From positions 1 to 64,000 of the forward strand of contig NZ_QORI02000009.1 of NCBI RefSeq assembly GCF_003325755.1: a DNA stretch of 64,000 nucleotides, given 5' to 3'. The translations under genes were made by a program, and so were the position numbers. The stretch comes from Pseudomonas sp. SST3. GTDB lineage: Bacteria; Pseudomonadota; Gammaproteobacteria; Pseudomonadales; Pseudomonadaceae. How positions within the stretch are numbered: position 1 is the stretch's first letter; each line of letters begins with the position of its first letter. Below are positions 43,729 through 52,891 of the stretch, in pieces. The notes beneath the pieces are model-generated. The model ran no database searches. It had not been told where the DNA came from and saw only the letters and a program-made list of their open reading frames with translations.

Positions 43729-44322
43729 CTAGCCCGTCAGCATCTCGCGCAGATGCAGGCAATCGCGGGCATGCAGGGCGGTCAGCTCCGGCCAGGGATT
43801 TTCCGGCAGGTTGACCAGCACACCGCGCGCGCCGGCCGCTTTCGCGCACTCCAGGTCGAAGCGGTAGTCACCCACCATCACCAGCTCGCTCGGCGCGATG
43901 GACCATCTGTCTGCCAGGTGCAGCAAACCGCCGGGATCAGGCTTGGGCGGCGCCTCGTCGCGGCCGAGGATGTCTTCGCTGGCGAAACAGTCGCCCATGC
44001 CGACTGCCTGTAGGGTCACCAGCGCCAGTTCGTGCGCGTTGCGCGTCAGTACGCCCAGCCGACAACCGCGATCACGCAATGCGTGCAGCAACTCACGGGC
44101 GCCTGGCGCCGGGCTGGCGGCGCAAGCGAGTTCACGTTCGTGTTCCAGCAACCAGGCACGCTTGCCCGCCGCCTCGTCGGGCGGTAGCGCGGCCAGATGG
44201 TGCAGGATGTCGTCATCCTCGGGGATATCCAGCGCCCGCTTGATGGCCGGGAAATCGTGCACAGCGAGCGTCAAGGTGCCGTCCATATCGAACACCCAAT
44301 GCCGCGAATCGGACAGGCTCAT
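43729..44322 (-). CDS. HAD-superfamily phosphatase (phosphoglycolate phosphatase-like)
   Basis: 197 residues from the ATG that overlaps the tesB stop (ATGA). HAD motif I is VFDMDGTL with both Asp residues, motif II GVLTRN, motif III Lys in PPKPDPG and motif IV GDYRFDLECAKAAG. The small all-helical cap fits the HAD-IA, phosphoglycolate phosphatase-like group; substrate unproven. Likely co-transcribed with tesB. Confidence 0.88.
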   Translation of the reverse strand: MSLSDSRHWVFDMDGTLTLAVHDFPAIKRALDIPEDDDILHHLAALPPDEAAGKRAWLLEHERELACAASPAPGARELLHALRDRGCRLGVLTRNAHELALVTLQAVGMGDCFASEDILGRDEAPPKPDPGGLLHLADRWSIAPSELVMVGDYRFDLECAKAAGARGVLVNLPENPWPELTALHARDCLHLREMLTG

Positions 44323-45188
44323 TTCCAATCCTCGCGCACGCGAATCAGTCCCTCTTGTGCCACCGATGCGACCAGCTCGCCGGCGCGATTGAAAATGCTC
44401 CCGCGGGCGAAACCGCGAGCATTGCCAGCCCAGGGGCTATCCATGGAGTACAGCAGCCATTCGTCCGCGCGAACCTCGCGATGGAACCAGATGGCATGGT
44501 CGAGGCTTGCCAGCTGAATGAACTTGCTCCAGGAGCTGACGCCGTGGGGCTGCAGCGCAGTGCCGATGAAGCTGAAATCCGACGCGTAGGCGACCAGGTA
44601 CTTATGCAGCGCAGGGTTGTCCGGCAGCGAGCCGTCCGCGCGGAACCAGATATGCCGGATCGGTTCGATCGGCTGGGGATTGACCGGATCCTGCAGCGTC
44701 ACCGGGCGAATCTCGATGGGCTTGGGCCGACGCAGCTTCTCCGCCACTCGTTCGGGGACCAGTGCCGTCAGCTTGTGCATCAGCTCCCACTCGCTGAGAA
44801 GGTTTTCCGGCCCAACCACTTCGGGCATCGGCAACTGATGCTCGAAGCCGGTCTCATCCGCCTGAAACGAGGCACTGCAGGTGAAAATGGTCTGGCCTTT
44901 CTGAATCGCACTGACGCGACGAGTGCTGAAACTACCGCCATCACGCACCCGATCGACGTCATAGACCACCGGCTGATGGGAGTCGCCAGGGCGCAGGAAA
45001 TAGCCATGCATGGAGTGCACATGACGCTCAGGGACCACGGTCTGGCTGGCCGCGGACAACGCCTGACCGACCACCTGGCCGCCGAACAGCTGCGGAAACC
45101 CTAAGTCCTGGCTGGCACCGCGAAACAGGTTTTCCTCGATTCGTTCCAGCGATAGCAGGTTGACCAGCGTGTCTAGGGTGTCGGTCAT
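44319..45188 (-). CDS. tesB: Acyl-CoA thioesterase II
   Basis: 289 residues, standard TesB length, with double hot-dog fold: FGGQVVGQALSAASQTV, HSMHGYFLRPGD, then SLDHAIWFHREVRADEWLLY, which includes the conserved Asp and downstream Gln/Thr region. It hydrolyses medium to long acyl-CoAs. A GGAAC-type ribosome site precedes the ATG. Confidence 0.95.
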   Translation of the reverse strand: MTDTLDTLVNLLSLERIEENLFRGASQDLGFPQLFGGQVVGQALSAASQTVVPERHVHSMHGYFLRPGDSHQPVVYDVDRVRDGGSFSTRRVSAIQKGQTIFTCSASFQADETGFEHQLPMPEVVGPENLLSEWELMHKLTALVPERVAEKLRRPKPIEIRPVTLQDPVNPQPIEPIRHIWFRADGSLPDNPALHKYLVAYASDFSFIGTALQPHGVSSWSKFIQLASLDHAIWFHREVRADEWLLYSMDSPWAGNARGFARGSIFNRAGELVASVAQEGLIRVREDWK

Positions 45189-45268
45189 GGTGTTGTTCCT
45201 TTAGGTATACGGCACGGGGCAGGCGCGCAATGTTACGTATTCCACCGGACTCACTCCAGCAATTGCGC

Positions 45269-45844
45269 TTATCGTCGGGTATCGACCCAGTTATCCCGCG
45301 TCATCCGGTACAGCACGTGGGCACGCAGCGGATGGTCTTCGGGCACGTCCGGATGGTCGAAGTCATCTCGCGCTTCGTGCCGCATGCCCAGCGCATCCAT
45401 CAGCGCCCTGGACGGTTCATTGACCGCCGCGGTGTAGGCCACCACTTCCGGCAGCTGCAGGCGCTCGAAAGCGCAGGTCAGGCTGGCTTCTGCCGCCTCC
45501 CGGGCCAGGCCCTGTCGCCACTGGTCCCGAGCGAGTCGCCAGCCGATTTCGACGACGGGGCAGAACGGCTGTTGCAGGCGACTCCAGGCCAGCCCGGCCA
45601 TGCCGATGAAGCGCCCGTCATCCTTGCGCTCCAGTGCCCAGAAGCCGAAGCCGTGGCGGGTAAAGTGAATTCGACAGCGAGCCATCGCGGCGGCGCAATC
45701 ATCGCGTGACAGCAACGCAGGGAAATAGCGCATCACCAGCGGATCGGCGCACATTTCGGCCAGGGGATCGAGGTCTTCGTCCCGCCAGGTACGCAGCCGC
45801 AGACGGGTAGTGTCCAGTTCGATACGCGCTATCGCGTCTTCCAT
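45269..45844 (-). CDS. GNAT-family acetyltransferase (RimJ/RimL type)
   Basis: 191 residues. Opening TTRLRLRTWRDEDLDPLAEMCADP, the acetyl-CoA site region WRQGLAREAAEASL and VAYTAAVNEPSRALMDALGM identify the ribosomal-protein-acetyltransferase-like group (GNAT fold, Acetyltransf_3). Substrate unknown. Stand-alone gene with AAGGAA before the ATG. Confidence 0.88.
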   Translation of the reverse strand: MEDAIARIELDTTRLRLRTWRDEDLDPLAEMCADPLVMRYFPALLSRDDCAAAMARCRIHFTRHGFGFWALERKDDGRFIGMAGLAWSRLQQPFCPVVEIGWRLARDQWRQGLAREAAEASLTCAFERLQLPEVVAYTAAVNEPSRALMDALGMRHEARDDFDHPDVPEDHPLRAHVLYRMTRDNWVDTRR

Positions 45845-45910
45845 GTCATTTCCTTGAGGGGTTCGCTACCGAGTCGGCATACTTTCGGCTGACCATTCGG
45901 GCGCCGATCG

Positions 45911-46831
45911 ATGTTGCTACCGCTGATCTACCATGACGACTACAGCCCGCCGCTGCCGCCGGGGCATCGCTTCCCCATGGAGAAATTCCGGCTGCTGCGC
46001 GATCACCTGGTCGCCAGCGGTTTGACCACAGACGAGGCGCTATTGCGCCCGGCGCTGTGCCCGACAGAGCTGCTCGCCCTCGCGCATGATCGCGCTTATG
46101 TCGAGCGTTATTGCAGCGGCGACATGAGCCGCGAGGAACTGCGCCGCCTGGGCCTGCCCTGGAGCCCGCCGTTGGCGCAGCGCACCGTGCGCGCGGTCGG
46201 TGGCTCGCTGCTGGCGGCCGAACTGGCGCTGCAGCATGGGTTAGCCTGCCATCTGGCCGGCGGCACCCACCATGCCCATCACGACCACGCCTCAGGCTTC
46301 TGCATTTTCAACGACCTGGCGGTGATCGCGCTCTCGCTGCTGGAGAGCGGTCGCGTCGGTCGCGTGCTGATTTTCGATTGCGATGTACATCAGGGCGACG
46401 GCACCGCGCGGATCCTCGAACATACGGCCGACGCCGTTACGGTCTCCCTGCATTGCGAAAAGAACTTTCCCGCTCGCAAGGCCCGCAGCGATTGGGACAT
46501 CGGCCTGTCCCCGGGACTCGAAGATGCCGAATATCTCAAGGTGGTCGATGACACCCTCAGCTATCTGTTGCCCCTGTATCAGCCGGATCTGGTGATCTAC
46601 GACGCCGGCGTAGACGTCCATCGCGACGACGCACTGGGCCTGCTCAACCTCAGCGACGACGGACTGGCGATGCGCGACAGCGCGGTGATCGAGCACTGCC
46701 TGGGCCGGGACATTCCGGTGGTCGGTGTGATCGGCGGTGGCTATGACAAAGACCGCGCACTGCTCGCTCGCCGGCATGCGCAGCTGCATTTCAGCGCAGC
46801 CGAGGCATGGCAGCGCTACGGACTGGGCTGA
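45911..46831 (+). CDS. Histone deacetylase-family protein
   Basis: 306 residues. The His-His pair and active-site residues are HHAHHDHASGFCIFNDLA, DCDVHQGDGTA and YDAGVDVH, with GGGYDKD near the end; all zinc ligands (Asp-His-Asp) are present. Bacterial members deacetylate acetylated amines or lysines; substrate not deducible. Confidence 0.9.
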   Translation: MLLPLIYHDDYSPPLPPGHRFPMEKFRLLRDHLVASGLTTDEALLRPALCPTELLALAHDRAYVERYCSGDMSREELRRLGLPWSPPLAQRTVRAVGGSLLAAELALQHGLACHLAGGTHHAHHDHASGFCIFNDLAVIALSLLESGRVGRVLIFDCDVHQGDGTARILEHTADAVTVSLHCEKNFPARKARSDWDIGLSPGLEDAEYLKVVDDTLSYLLPLYQPDLVIYDAGVDVHRDDALGLLNLSDDGLAMRDSAVIEHCLGRDIPVVGVIGGGYDKDRALLARRHAQLHFSAAEAWQRYGLG

Positions 46832-46856
46832 ACAACTTCTTCCTGCTCGGGCATTT

Positions 46857-46960
46857 GTAGGAGCCAGGGGGACGCCGAGTCCTTGCCGGCGAAGCTTTTG
46901 CGTGGCTGCGATTCGCGAGCAAGCTCGCTCCTACGAGTGCAGGTGCACCTGCACCTGCAC
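46857..46960. repeat. REP-type palindromic element with adjoining TGCACC repeat
   Basis: GTAGGAGC (46857-46864) and GCTCCTAC (46927-46934) bound a Pseudomonas-style REP containing CGCGAGCAAGCTCGCTCCTAC. It is followed by a self-complementary run, TGCAGGTGCACCTGCACC (about 46938-46955). Confidence 0.75.
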
Positions 46961-47027
46961 GATGATATCTGCGAGCATCGGAACGGCATTCGCTACAATG
47001 CCGGCCTCGTAACGCCAGGCCTGAACC

Positions 47028-48257
47028 ATGCTTCCAATCCACAAGCCCTCCCGTATCGCCATCATCGGCGGCGGCCCCGCCGGGCTGATGGCCGCAGAAG
47101 TGCTGAGCCAGGCCGGCGTCGCTGTCGACCTGTATGACGCCATGCCGTCGGTCGGTCGCAAATTCCTGCTGGCCGGCGTCGGCGGAATGAACATCACCCA
47201 TTCCGAAGCCTTCGAGCCCTTCGTGGCTCGCTATCGCGAACGTGCTCCTGAGTTAGAGCGCCTGCTCGAGGGGTTCGGCCCCGAGGCGCTGCGCGAATGG
47301 ATTCATGGGCTGGGAATCGACACCTTTGTCGGCAGCTCCGGTCGTGTGTTTCCGTCCGACATGAAGGCCGCTCCCCTGCTGCGCGCCTGGCTGCGCCGCC
47401 TGCGCGACGCCGGGGTACGGATTCACACGCGCCATCGCTGGCTGGGCTGGAGCGCCGACGGCAGTCTCCGGCTGCAAGGGCCGGACGCTGAGTTCAACGT
47501 CCATGCCGATGCCGTCCTGCTGGCACTGGGTGGCGGCAGCTGGGCGCGACTGGGTTCCGATGGCGCCTGGGTATGCCTGTTGCAGGATCGCGGGATCGAC
47601 GTCGCGACGCTGCGCCCGGCCAATTGCGGATTCGAGGTGGCGGGCTGGAGCCAGTTCCTGCAGGACAAGTTCGCCGGCGCGCCATTGAAGACCGTGAGTC
47701 TCACGTTGCCCGGCAATACGCCGCGCAAAGGCGAGTTCGTGATCACCGCCAGCGGTATCGAAGGCAGCCTGGTCTACGCGCTGTCCGCTGAGATCCGCCA
47801 GGCTATCGAGCAAAGCGGCAAGGCCACCGTGAAACTGGACCTGCTACCCGATCATCCTCTGGAAAAGGCCATCCGAGCGCTGAGCAAACCCCGTGGTTCG
47901 CAATCCATGGCCAAGCACCTCAAGCGCCAGCTGGGGCTCGACGGCGTAAAGGCCGCTCTGCTCCGCGAGCTGACCAGCGCCGAGACGTTTCAGACCCCTG
48001 AAGCGCTCGCCGCGGCAATCAAGGCGCTGCCCATCACCCTGCTGCGCCCGCGGCCGCTGGAGGAGGCGATCAGCAGCGCTGGCGGCGTGACATTCGAGGC
48101 GCTGGACGACGGCCTGATGCTGCGCCAGTCGCCCGGCGTGTTCTGTGCCGGTGAAATGCTCGATTGGGAAGCACCGACCGGGGGATACCTGCTCACTGGC
48201 TGCTTCGCCAGCGGACGGGTGGCGGCTGTCAGCATGCTTCGCTGGCTACGGAACTGA
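47028..48257 (+). CDS. TIGR03862/YhiN-type NAD(P)/FAD flavoprotein
   Basis: 409 residues. N-terminal dinucleotide fold IAIIGGGPAGLMAAEVLSQAG, then VGRKFLLAGVGGMNITHSE, and a C-terminal PGVFCAGEMLDWEAPTGGYLLTGCFASG, which are diagnostic of the HI0933/BaiN-like family. Biochemical reaction unknown in this subgroup. Confidence 0.88.
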   Translation: MLPIHKPSRIAIIGGGPAGLMAAEVLSQAGVAVDLYDAMPSVGRKFLLAGVGGMNITHSEAFEPFVARYRERAPELERLLEGFGPEALREWIHGLGIDTFVGSSGRVFPSDMKAAPLLRAWLRRLRDAGVRIHTRHRWLGWSADGSLRLQGPDAEFNVHADAVLLALGGGSWARLGSDGAWVCLLQDRGIDVATLRPANCGFEVAGWSQFLQDKFAGAPLKTVSLTLPGNTPRKGEFVITASGIEGSLVYALSAEIRQAIEQSGKATVKLDLLPDHPLEKAIRALSKPRGSQSMAKHLKRQLGLDGVKAALLRELTSAETFQTPEALAAAIKALPITLLRPRPLEEAISSAGGVTFEALDDGLMLRQSPGVFCAGEMLDWEAPTGGYLLTGCFASGRVAAVSMLRWLRN

Positions 48258-48315
48258 CCGCCCGCCAGCGCAGGACACAGACTTCCGCTGCAAGGCCGTA
48301 GCGATCGAGCCGGGC

Positions 48316-48624
48316 TCAGAGCTGCCGAAACAACGCCACGGCGATCACCCCGGCGGCGATCGCCGGCAACGGCTTCTTGACCAGCAGCATCGTCACCGCC
48401 GTGACCAGGAAAGCCAGCCGGGCACCGTTGTCTCCGTTGACCGCCATGGGTGTCAGCAACGCCACCAGCACCGAACCGGACATGGCGCTGATGAACTGCT
48501 CCGTCCTGGGGCTGATGGGCACGAATGACATTGCAAACACGCCGCCCCAGCGAGTCACCAGGGTCACTACGGCCATGATCAGAATGATGATCAGCACGCC
48601 GGATCCCGCCGTCTCGATAGTCAC
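48316..48624 (-). CDS. azlD: Branched-chain amino acid export small subunit AzlD
   Basis: 102 residues from a GTG that overlaps the azlC stop (GTGA), with GGAG 8 bases upstream. About three membrane helices with TRWGGVFAMSFVPISPRTEQF and the LPAIAAGVIAVALF tail typical of AzlD/YgaH. It pairs with AzlC to export branched-chain or related amino acids. An ATG 18 bases earlier lies inside azlC and is less likely. Confidence 0.88.
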   Translation of the reverse strand: MTIETAGSGVLIIILIMAVVTLVTRWGGVFAMSFVPISPRTEQFISAMSGSVLVALLTPMAVNGDNGARLAFLVTAVTMLLVKKPLPAIAAGVIAVALFRQL

Positions 48625-49331
48625 TTTTTCTTCTCCATCCACAGCGCGCCTAGTATCCCACCTGCCAGCGCGCCAGCAACCACGTGGCTATTGGCGGGCA
48701 GGTACCAGTACGCCAACATCGATGCACACCCGGCGACTATCCAGATAAGGATCATGCGCAGGTTTTTCTTCCCGCCGACGACCATCGCCAGAAGGAAACA
48801 CCCCATGACCATGTCAAGCCCCCAACTGACCGGGTCATGGATGGCACTGCCGAAATAGAGACCAAGCCAGGTGCCCAGCACCCAGAACGTCCAGAGCGCA
48901 AGGCCGCCGCCGAACAGAATGCCCAGACCAGGCTTGCCGAGGCTGAACGCCTGCATGGACATTGCCCAGTTGGCATCCGAGACGACGAACATGACGGCAT
49001 AGCGTTTCGCCGGCGGCAGATGGCGTAGCCAGGGGTATAAAGTCGCGCCCATCAACAGATGCCGCGCGTTGACGGCAAACACGGTCACCACCAGCGGAAC
49101 GACGGGAACATGCGCGCCCCACAGCTCCAGTGAGGCAAACTGTGAGGCACCGGCAAAAACCAGGGTGCTCATGATGATGGCGGAATAGTTATCCAGCCCC
49201 GCCTGCGTCGCAGCCAACCCAAAGGCCAGACCAAACACGACAACGAACAGTGAAATGGGCGTCAGCTGCTTGAACCCAGCCCATACGTCATGACGGCTGA
49301 GTTCGTTAAGCTCTGCATCGGCATTTGCCAA
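48621..49331 (-). CDS. azlC: Branched-chain amino acid export large subunit AzlC
   Basis: 236 residues with about five helices. Family pattern: LFVVVFGLAFGLAATQAGL, STLVFAGASQFASLELW, VNARHLLMGATLYPWLR and SDANWAMSM. Forms a heteromeric exporter with AzlD, which overlaps its stop. Confidence 0.92.
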   Translation of the reverse strand: MANADAELNELSRHDVWAGFKQLTPISLFVVVFGLAFGLAATQAGLDNYSAIIMSTLVFAGASQFASLELWGAHVPVVPLVVTVFAVNARHLLMGATLYPWLRHLPPAKRYAVMFVVSDANWAMSMQAFSLGKPGLGILFGGGLALWTFWVLGTWLGLYFGSAIHDPVSWGLDMVMGCFLLAMVVGGKKNLRMILIWIVAGCASMLAYWYLPANSHVVAGALAGGILGALWMEKKK

Positions 49332-49536
49332 AAGACACCTCTCTTACCGCCATTTCCGATTGTTCAGCGGAGCCTACCGAAACCCGCCGGTAAAGGAAGC
49401 CACCGCAACGACGATTACTCACGAAAGCTCGCCATCACAACAGCCCAGGCGGGAAGGTCGCGGTGATTTATCTGATGCATGCAACGGCAAACATCGCTGT
49501 TGGTCCAGCGGCACGCCGCAGGAAAATTACCTTCCG

Positions 49537-50862
49537 TCAGCGCTTCTTCGCCGGCTTCGCCCCGCCCAGGCTCGGAACCTTGCGAATCGGCTTGGCGTTG
49601 GGTTTTTCGCTCTCATCGAACCAATTGCCCAGATGAACGCGGCCTTTGCCAGCGGCGGTCTTGGGCTTTTTCGGTTTCTTCGGCTTCTTGATGATTTGTC
49701 CACCGGGCTGAGTAGTCGGCACTCGATGATCAGGGACGAAACCTGGCTCGTCGTGGCGCGGCAGTACCTGCTGAATCAACGTCTCGATGGCCGCGAGCTG
49801 ATCGACTTCGTCGGCGGCCACCAGCGACACTGCTTCACCCGTCGCGCCGGCACGGCCGGTGCGGCCGATACGATGCACATAATCCTCGGCGACGATGGGC
49901 AGGTCGAAATTGACCACTTGCGGCAGGTCATGGATGTCCAATCCGCGTGCAGCCACGTCGGTGGCCACGAGTACCTGCACTTCGCCGGCCTTGAAGCGCT
50001 CGAGCGCGCGCAGTCGCGAGGCCTGCGGCTTGTCGCCGTGAATCGCATCGCTGGCGATGCCCTCGGCCTGCAGCTCATCCACCAACTGATCGACGCCCTT
50101 GCGGGTCTTGACGAATACCAGCACCTGGCCCCAGCGCCGGTCCGCCAGCAGATGCAGGAACAGCTCGGCCTTGCGCTTCTTGTCCACAGGCACCAGCCAC
50201 TGCTTGACGGTCTTGGCGGCAGCATTGCGCGGGCTGACTTCGATCGACAGCGGATCGCGCAACAGCTCGCCAGCCATCTGCCGGATGGCATCGGAGAAGG
50301 TCGCCGAGAACAGCAGTGTCTGGCGCTTCTTCGGCAGCGCGCTGAACAGCTCGTCGAGTTCCTGCGAGAAACCAAGATCCAACATGCGGTCGGCCTCGTC
50401 CAGCACCAGCGCCTGCACCTGGCCGAACTTCACCGCGTTCTGCCGATACAGGTCGAGCAAGCGCCCCGGTGTCGCCACCAGCACGTCGATGCCCTTGCGC
50501 AGCGCCATCATCTGCGGGTTGAGGCTGACCCCGCCATAGACCGCATAGGTGCGCAACGGCAGATTCTGCCCGTAGGTGCTGAAGCTCTCGTGGACCTGTT
50601 CGGCCAACTCGCGGGTCGGCACCAGCACCAGCGCGCGAATCGAGTTGCTCGCCACTTGCGGCCCTTCGTGGAGCAACCGTTGCAACAATGGCAGGGCGAA
50701 ACCGGCGGTCTTGCCGGTGCCAGTCTGCGCCGCGGCCATCAGATCGCGACCCTTGAGCACGGCAGGAATCGCCTTGGCCTGGACGGGCGTTGGCTTGGTG
50801 TAGTCGAGGGATTCGAGGGTGCGCAGCAGCGGATCGATCAGGCCCAGGGAGGCGAAGGTCAT
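49537..50862 (-). CDS. rhlE: DEAD-box ATP-dependent RNA helicase RhlE
   Basis: 441 residues. Q motif FASLGLIDPLL...PTPVQAKAIP, Walker A AAQTGTGKT, DEAD box LVLDEADRMLDLGF, SAT motif LFSATF, and motif VI HRIGRTGRAG are intact. The C-terminal tail is lysine- and proline-rich (KKPKKPKKPK), fitting RNA binding. Roles in ribosome maturation and RNA turnover are known for the family. Confidence 0.95.
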   Translation of the reverse strand: MTFASLGLIDPLLRTLESLDYTKPTPVQAKAIPAVLKGRDLMAAAQTGTGKTAGFALPLLQRLLHEGPQVASNSIRALVLVPTRELAEQVHESFSTYGQNLPLRTYAVYGGVSLNPQMMALRKGIDVLVATPGRLLDLYRQNAVKFGQVQALVLDEADRMLDLGFSQELDELFSALPKKRQTLLFSATFSDAIRQMAGELLRDPLSIEVSPRNAAAKTVKQWLVPVDKKRKAELFLHLLADRRWGQVLVFVKTRKGVDQLVDELQAEGIASDAIHGDKPQASRLRALERFKAGEVQVLVATDVAARGLDIHDLPQVVNFDLPIVAEDYVHRIGRTGRAGATGEAVSLVAADEVDQLAAIETLIQQVLPRHDEPGFVPDHRVPTTQPGGQIIKKPKKPKKPKTAAGKGRVHLGNWFDESEKPNAKPIRKVPSLGGAKPAKKR

Positions 50863-50980
50863 GGCGAGAACCGGGAGTACGAAAACGAGGTGGGCAGTTT
50901 ACTCGGAAAGGCAGCTGGAAGCTGGAAGCCAAGCGCAGGGTGGATGTCGCTTTCTACATCCACCGCGACCTTGCTCGTCG

Positions 50981-51006
50981 GGTCGGGGCGGGTCGGGGCG
51001 GGTCGG
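50981..51006. repeat. Decanucleotide tandem repeat GGTCGGGGCG
   Basis: 2.6 copies of GGTCGGGGCG between rhlE and the NYN gene. Confidence 0.85.
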
Positions 51007-51070
51007 CAAGACGCGGCCCGGCCTACACCTTGAAGCCCATCAGCGTGCGAGCAAGTTCGGCGTTCGCTTT

Positions 51071-51111
51071 AAGCTTCAAGCTTCAAGCTTCAAGCTTCAA
51101 GCTTCAAGCTT
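51071..51111. repeat. Heptanucleotide tandem repeat AAGCTTC x 5.9
   Basis: Five full copies of AAGCTTC and a sixth lacking its last base. The related run GCTGGAAGCTGGAAGC lies at about 50913-50928, and the AGCTGGA array at 32121-32162 belongs to the same heptad family. Confidence 0.95.
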
Positions 51112-51121
51112 ACGGCTGCGC

Positions 51122-51595
51122 TTAGCGCAACAGCAGCTTGCCTTCGATCGGCACATAGCGGGTCGCGGCGCGAATCAACGAGTTTGCCGTCAGGCCCGGC
51201 GCGCCATAAGCCGTCGCCTCGGCGCCACCAGCGCGCACGCGCTCAAGCAACAAATCGAAATCACCGTCGCCTGAGGCCAGCACCACTTCATCGACACGCC
51301 CCGCGGCGTCCAGTACGTCGATGGTGATTCCCACATCCCAGTCGCCCTTGGCCGAGCCGTCGCTGCGCTGGATATAGGGCTTGAGCTTCACGGTGAAGCC
51401 GAGGTTGCGCAGGATCTGCTGGAACTGCTGCTGCTTGGCGTCACCCCGATCGATGGCATAGGCATAGGCCTCGACGATCTCGCCGCGCGCGCTGACCTCG
51501 GCCCACAACGCGGCATAGTTGAAATGGCAGCCGTGAGCCTGGCGCACCGTGTAGTAGAGGTTCTGCACATCGGCAAACAGGGCGATCTTCTTCAC
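51122..51595 (-). CDS. NYN-domain (LabA/PIN-like) putative ribonuclease
   Basis: 157 residues from a GTG start encoding VKKIALFADVQNLYYTVRQA; a longer reading to 51649 lacks a ribosome site. Acidic PIN/NYN residues are visible in FADVQNL, GDWDVGITIDVL and LASGDGDFDLLLERV. Members are metal-dependent ribonucleases by fold; the target is unknown. Confidence 0.85.
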   Translation of the reverse strand: MKKIALFADVQNLYYTVRQAHGCHFNYAALWAEVSARGEIVEAYAYAIDRGDAKQQQFQQILRNLGFTVKLKPYIQRSDGSAKGDWDVGITIDVLDAAGRVDEVVLASGDGDFDLLLERVRAGGAEATAYGAPGLTANSLIRAATRYVPIEGKLLLR

Positions 51596-51711
51596 GCAGC
51601 GACCCAAGCGGTGAAAGGGCTGACCAGTATGGACGGCAATACCGCACATGTCGCCGGTCGGTTGCTTGGGCTAAAGTGCGCGCCTGTTCTTCCGAGAGTT
51701 GTTCTGCCGCG

Positions 51712-52392
51712 ATGAATGTTCTGTCCATCCTCCGTGACGCCTGGTTCTTCTACTCCCGCAACCTGGCGTCCATCGCGCGTCTCTGCCTGCCACTGATCGC
51801 GCTCGAGAGCTGCGCCCGTCTGGCCGTCGACCATCTGTTCGGCCGGGACGCAGTGCCCGCGCAGGAGCTGCTGGTCGGCTTGATTTTCTATCCGCTCTAT
51901 ATCGGCGCGCTGATCCTGTTTCTCGACGCCCGTAGCCGCGGCCATGCGCCGCCGCTGCGCGAGGTCCTGATGCGCGCCCTGCCGCTATGGCCATCAATGG
52001 CTGTGCTGGCCGGGCTAGGCACCCTGCTGATCATGCTCGGCGCCTCGCTGTTCGTGCTGCCGGGGCTCTGGGTGATGGTCAAGATCGCATTCGCCGAATA
52101 CCTGTTGGTGCTCCGTGGCCTGACCCCACTGGCTGCTCTGAAGGAAAGCTTCCTGCAGACCCGTGGCCATTTTCTCTTGGTGTTCGGCTGCATCCTCGTG
52201 GTTCTGTTGCCGCTATGGGTGCTGGAAGCCTGGCTCGCCGCGCAATTCTGGGCCGGCGAGACGCCCCCTGGGCTGCTGGCGGTGCTCGTCGACAGCGCCG
52301 TCGGACTGGTGCAACTGCTGGCGACCGTGGTGCTATTTCGCTGCTTCATGATTTGCAGCGAGCCGGTCATCGGCCGCAACGAAGAAAGCTGA
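51712..52392 (+). CDS. YciC/UPF0259-type membrane protein
   Basis: 226 residues with about five to six helices (ARLCLPLIALESCARLAV, LLVGLIFYPLYIGALILFL, AVLAGLGTLLIMLGASLFVL, FGCILVVLLPLWVLEAW). Pattern and length fit the YciC (UPF0259) family, of unknown function. Confidence 0.78.
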   Translation: MNVLSILRDAWFFYSRNLASIARLCLPLIALESCARLAVDHLFGRDAVPAQELLVGLIFYPLYIGALILFLDARSRGHAPPLREVLMRALPLWPSMAVLAGLGTLLIMLGASLFVLPGLWVMVKIAFAEYLLVLRGLTPLAALKESFLQTRGHFLLVFGCILVVLLPLWVLEAWLAAQFWAGETPPGLLAVLVDSAVGLVQLLATVVLFRCFMICSEPVIGRNEES

Positions 52393-52461
52393 GGGCCAGG
52401 CGGCGAGCAACGATCCGGCGGGCTAGGCTTGGTGATCCATTCCTTTCCGGAGGGCTCCACC

Positions 52462-52890
52462 ATGGCTGACCAGAACCCCAGCATCCTGTCCCACGTATCC
52501 CTCGGCAGCAACCGCTTCGAGGACGCCGCCACCTTCTACGACCAGACCCTCGCCACTCTGGGCTGCAAGCGCATCATGGCCCACCCGGGGGCGATCGCCT
52601 GGGGCCGCGAATATCCCGAGTTCTGGCTGCAAATACCGATCAACGCCCAGACAGCCACCGTCGGCAACGGCACGCATATCGGCTTCTTCGCCGCAGACAA
52701 GGCTTCGGTCGATGCCTTCCATCGCGCCGCGCTGGCCGCTGGCGCAACGGACGAAGGTGCACCGGGGCCACGCGAGGAATATGGCGAGCCCTATTACGGC
52801 TGTTTCGTGCGCGACCTCGACGGCCACAAGATCGAGGCCGCCTATTGGGACATGGAGCGGGCCCAGCAGCTCTACGGCGACGCTCAATAG
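52462..52890 (+). CDS. VOC-family (glyoxalase/dioxygenase fold) protein
   Basis: 142 residues from ATG 52462 with CCGGAGGG upstream. Opening LSHVSLGSNRFEDAATFYDQTL and closing YYGCFVRDLDGHKIEAAYWD are the two half-motifs of vicinal-oxygen-chelate proteins, with metal ligands His and Glu present. Substrate unknown. Confidence 0.88.
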   Translation: MADQNPSILSHVSLGSNRFEDAATFYDQTLATLGCKRIMAHPGAIAWGREYPEFWLQIPINAQTATVGNGTHIGFFAADKASVDAFHRAALAAGATDEGAPGPREEYGEPYYGCFVRDLDGHKIEAAYWDMERAQQLYGDAQ

Positions 52891-52891
52891 C

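Noticed and set aside
43343..43849. 168-residue minus-strand ORF made of repeated GGPFRRGARLPR-like units
   Set aside because: It is a translation through the REP repeats, overlaps the end of the HAD gene, and changes frame between copies in shorter nested ORFs; no ribosome site.
49360..51033. 557-residue plus-strand ORF antisense to rhlE
   Set aside because: Arises from the codon bias of rhlE, whose helicase motifs cover the same span.
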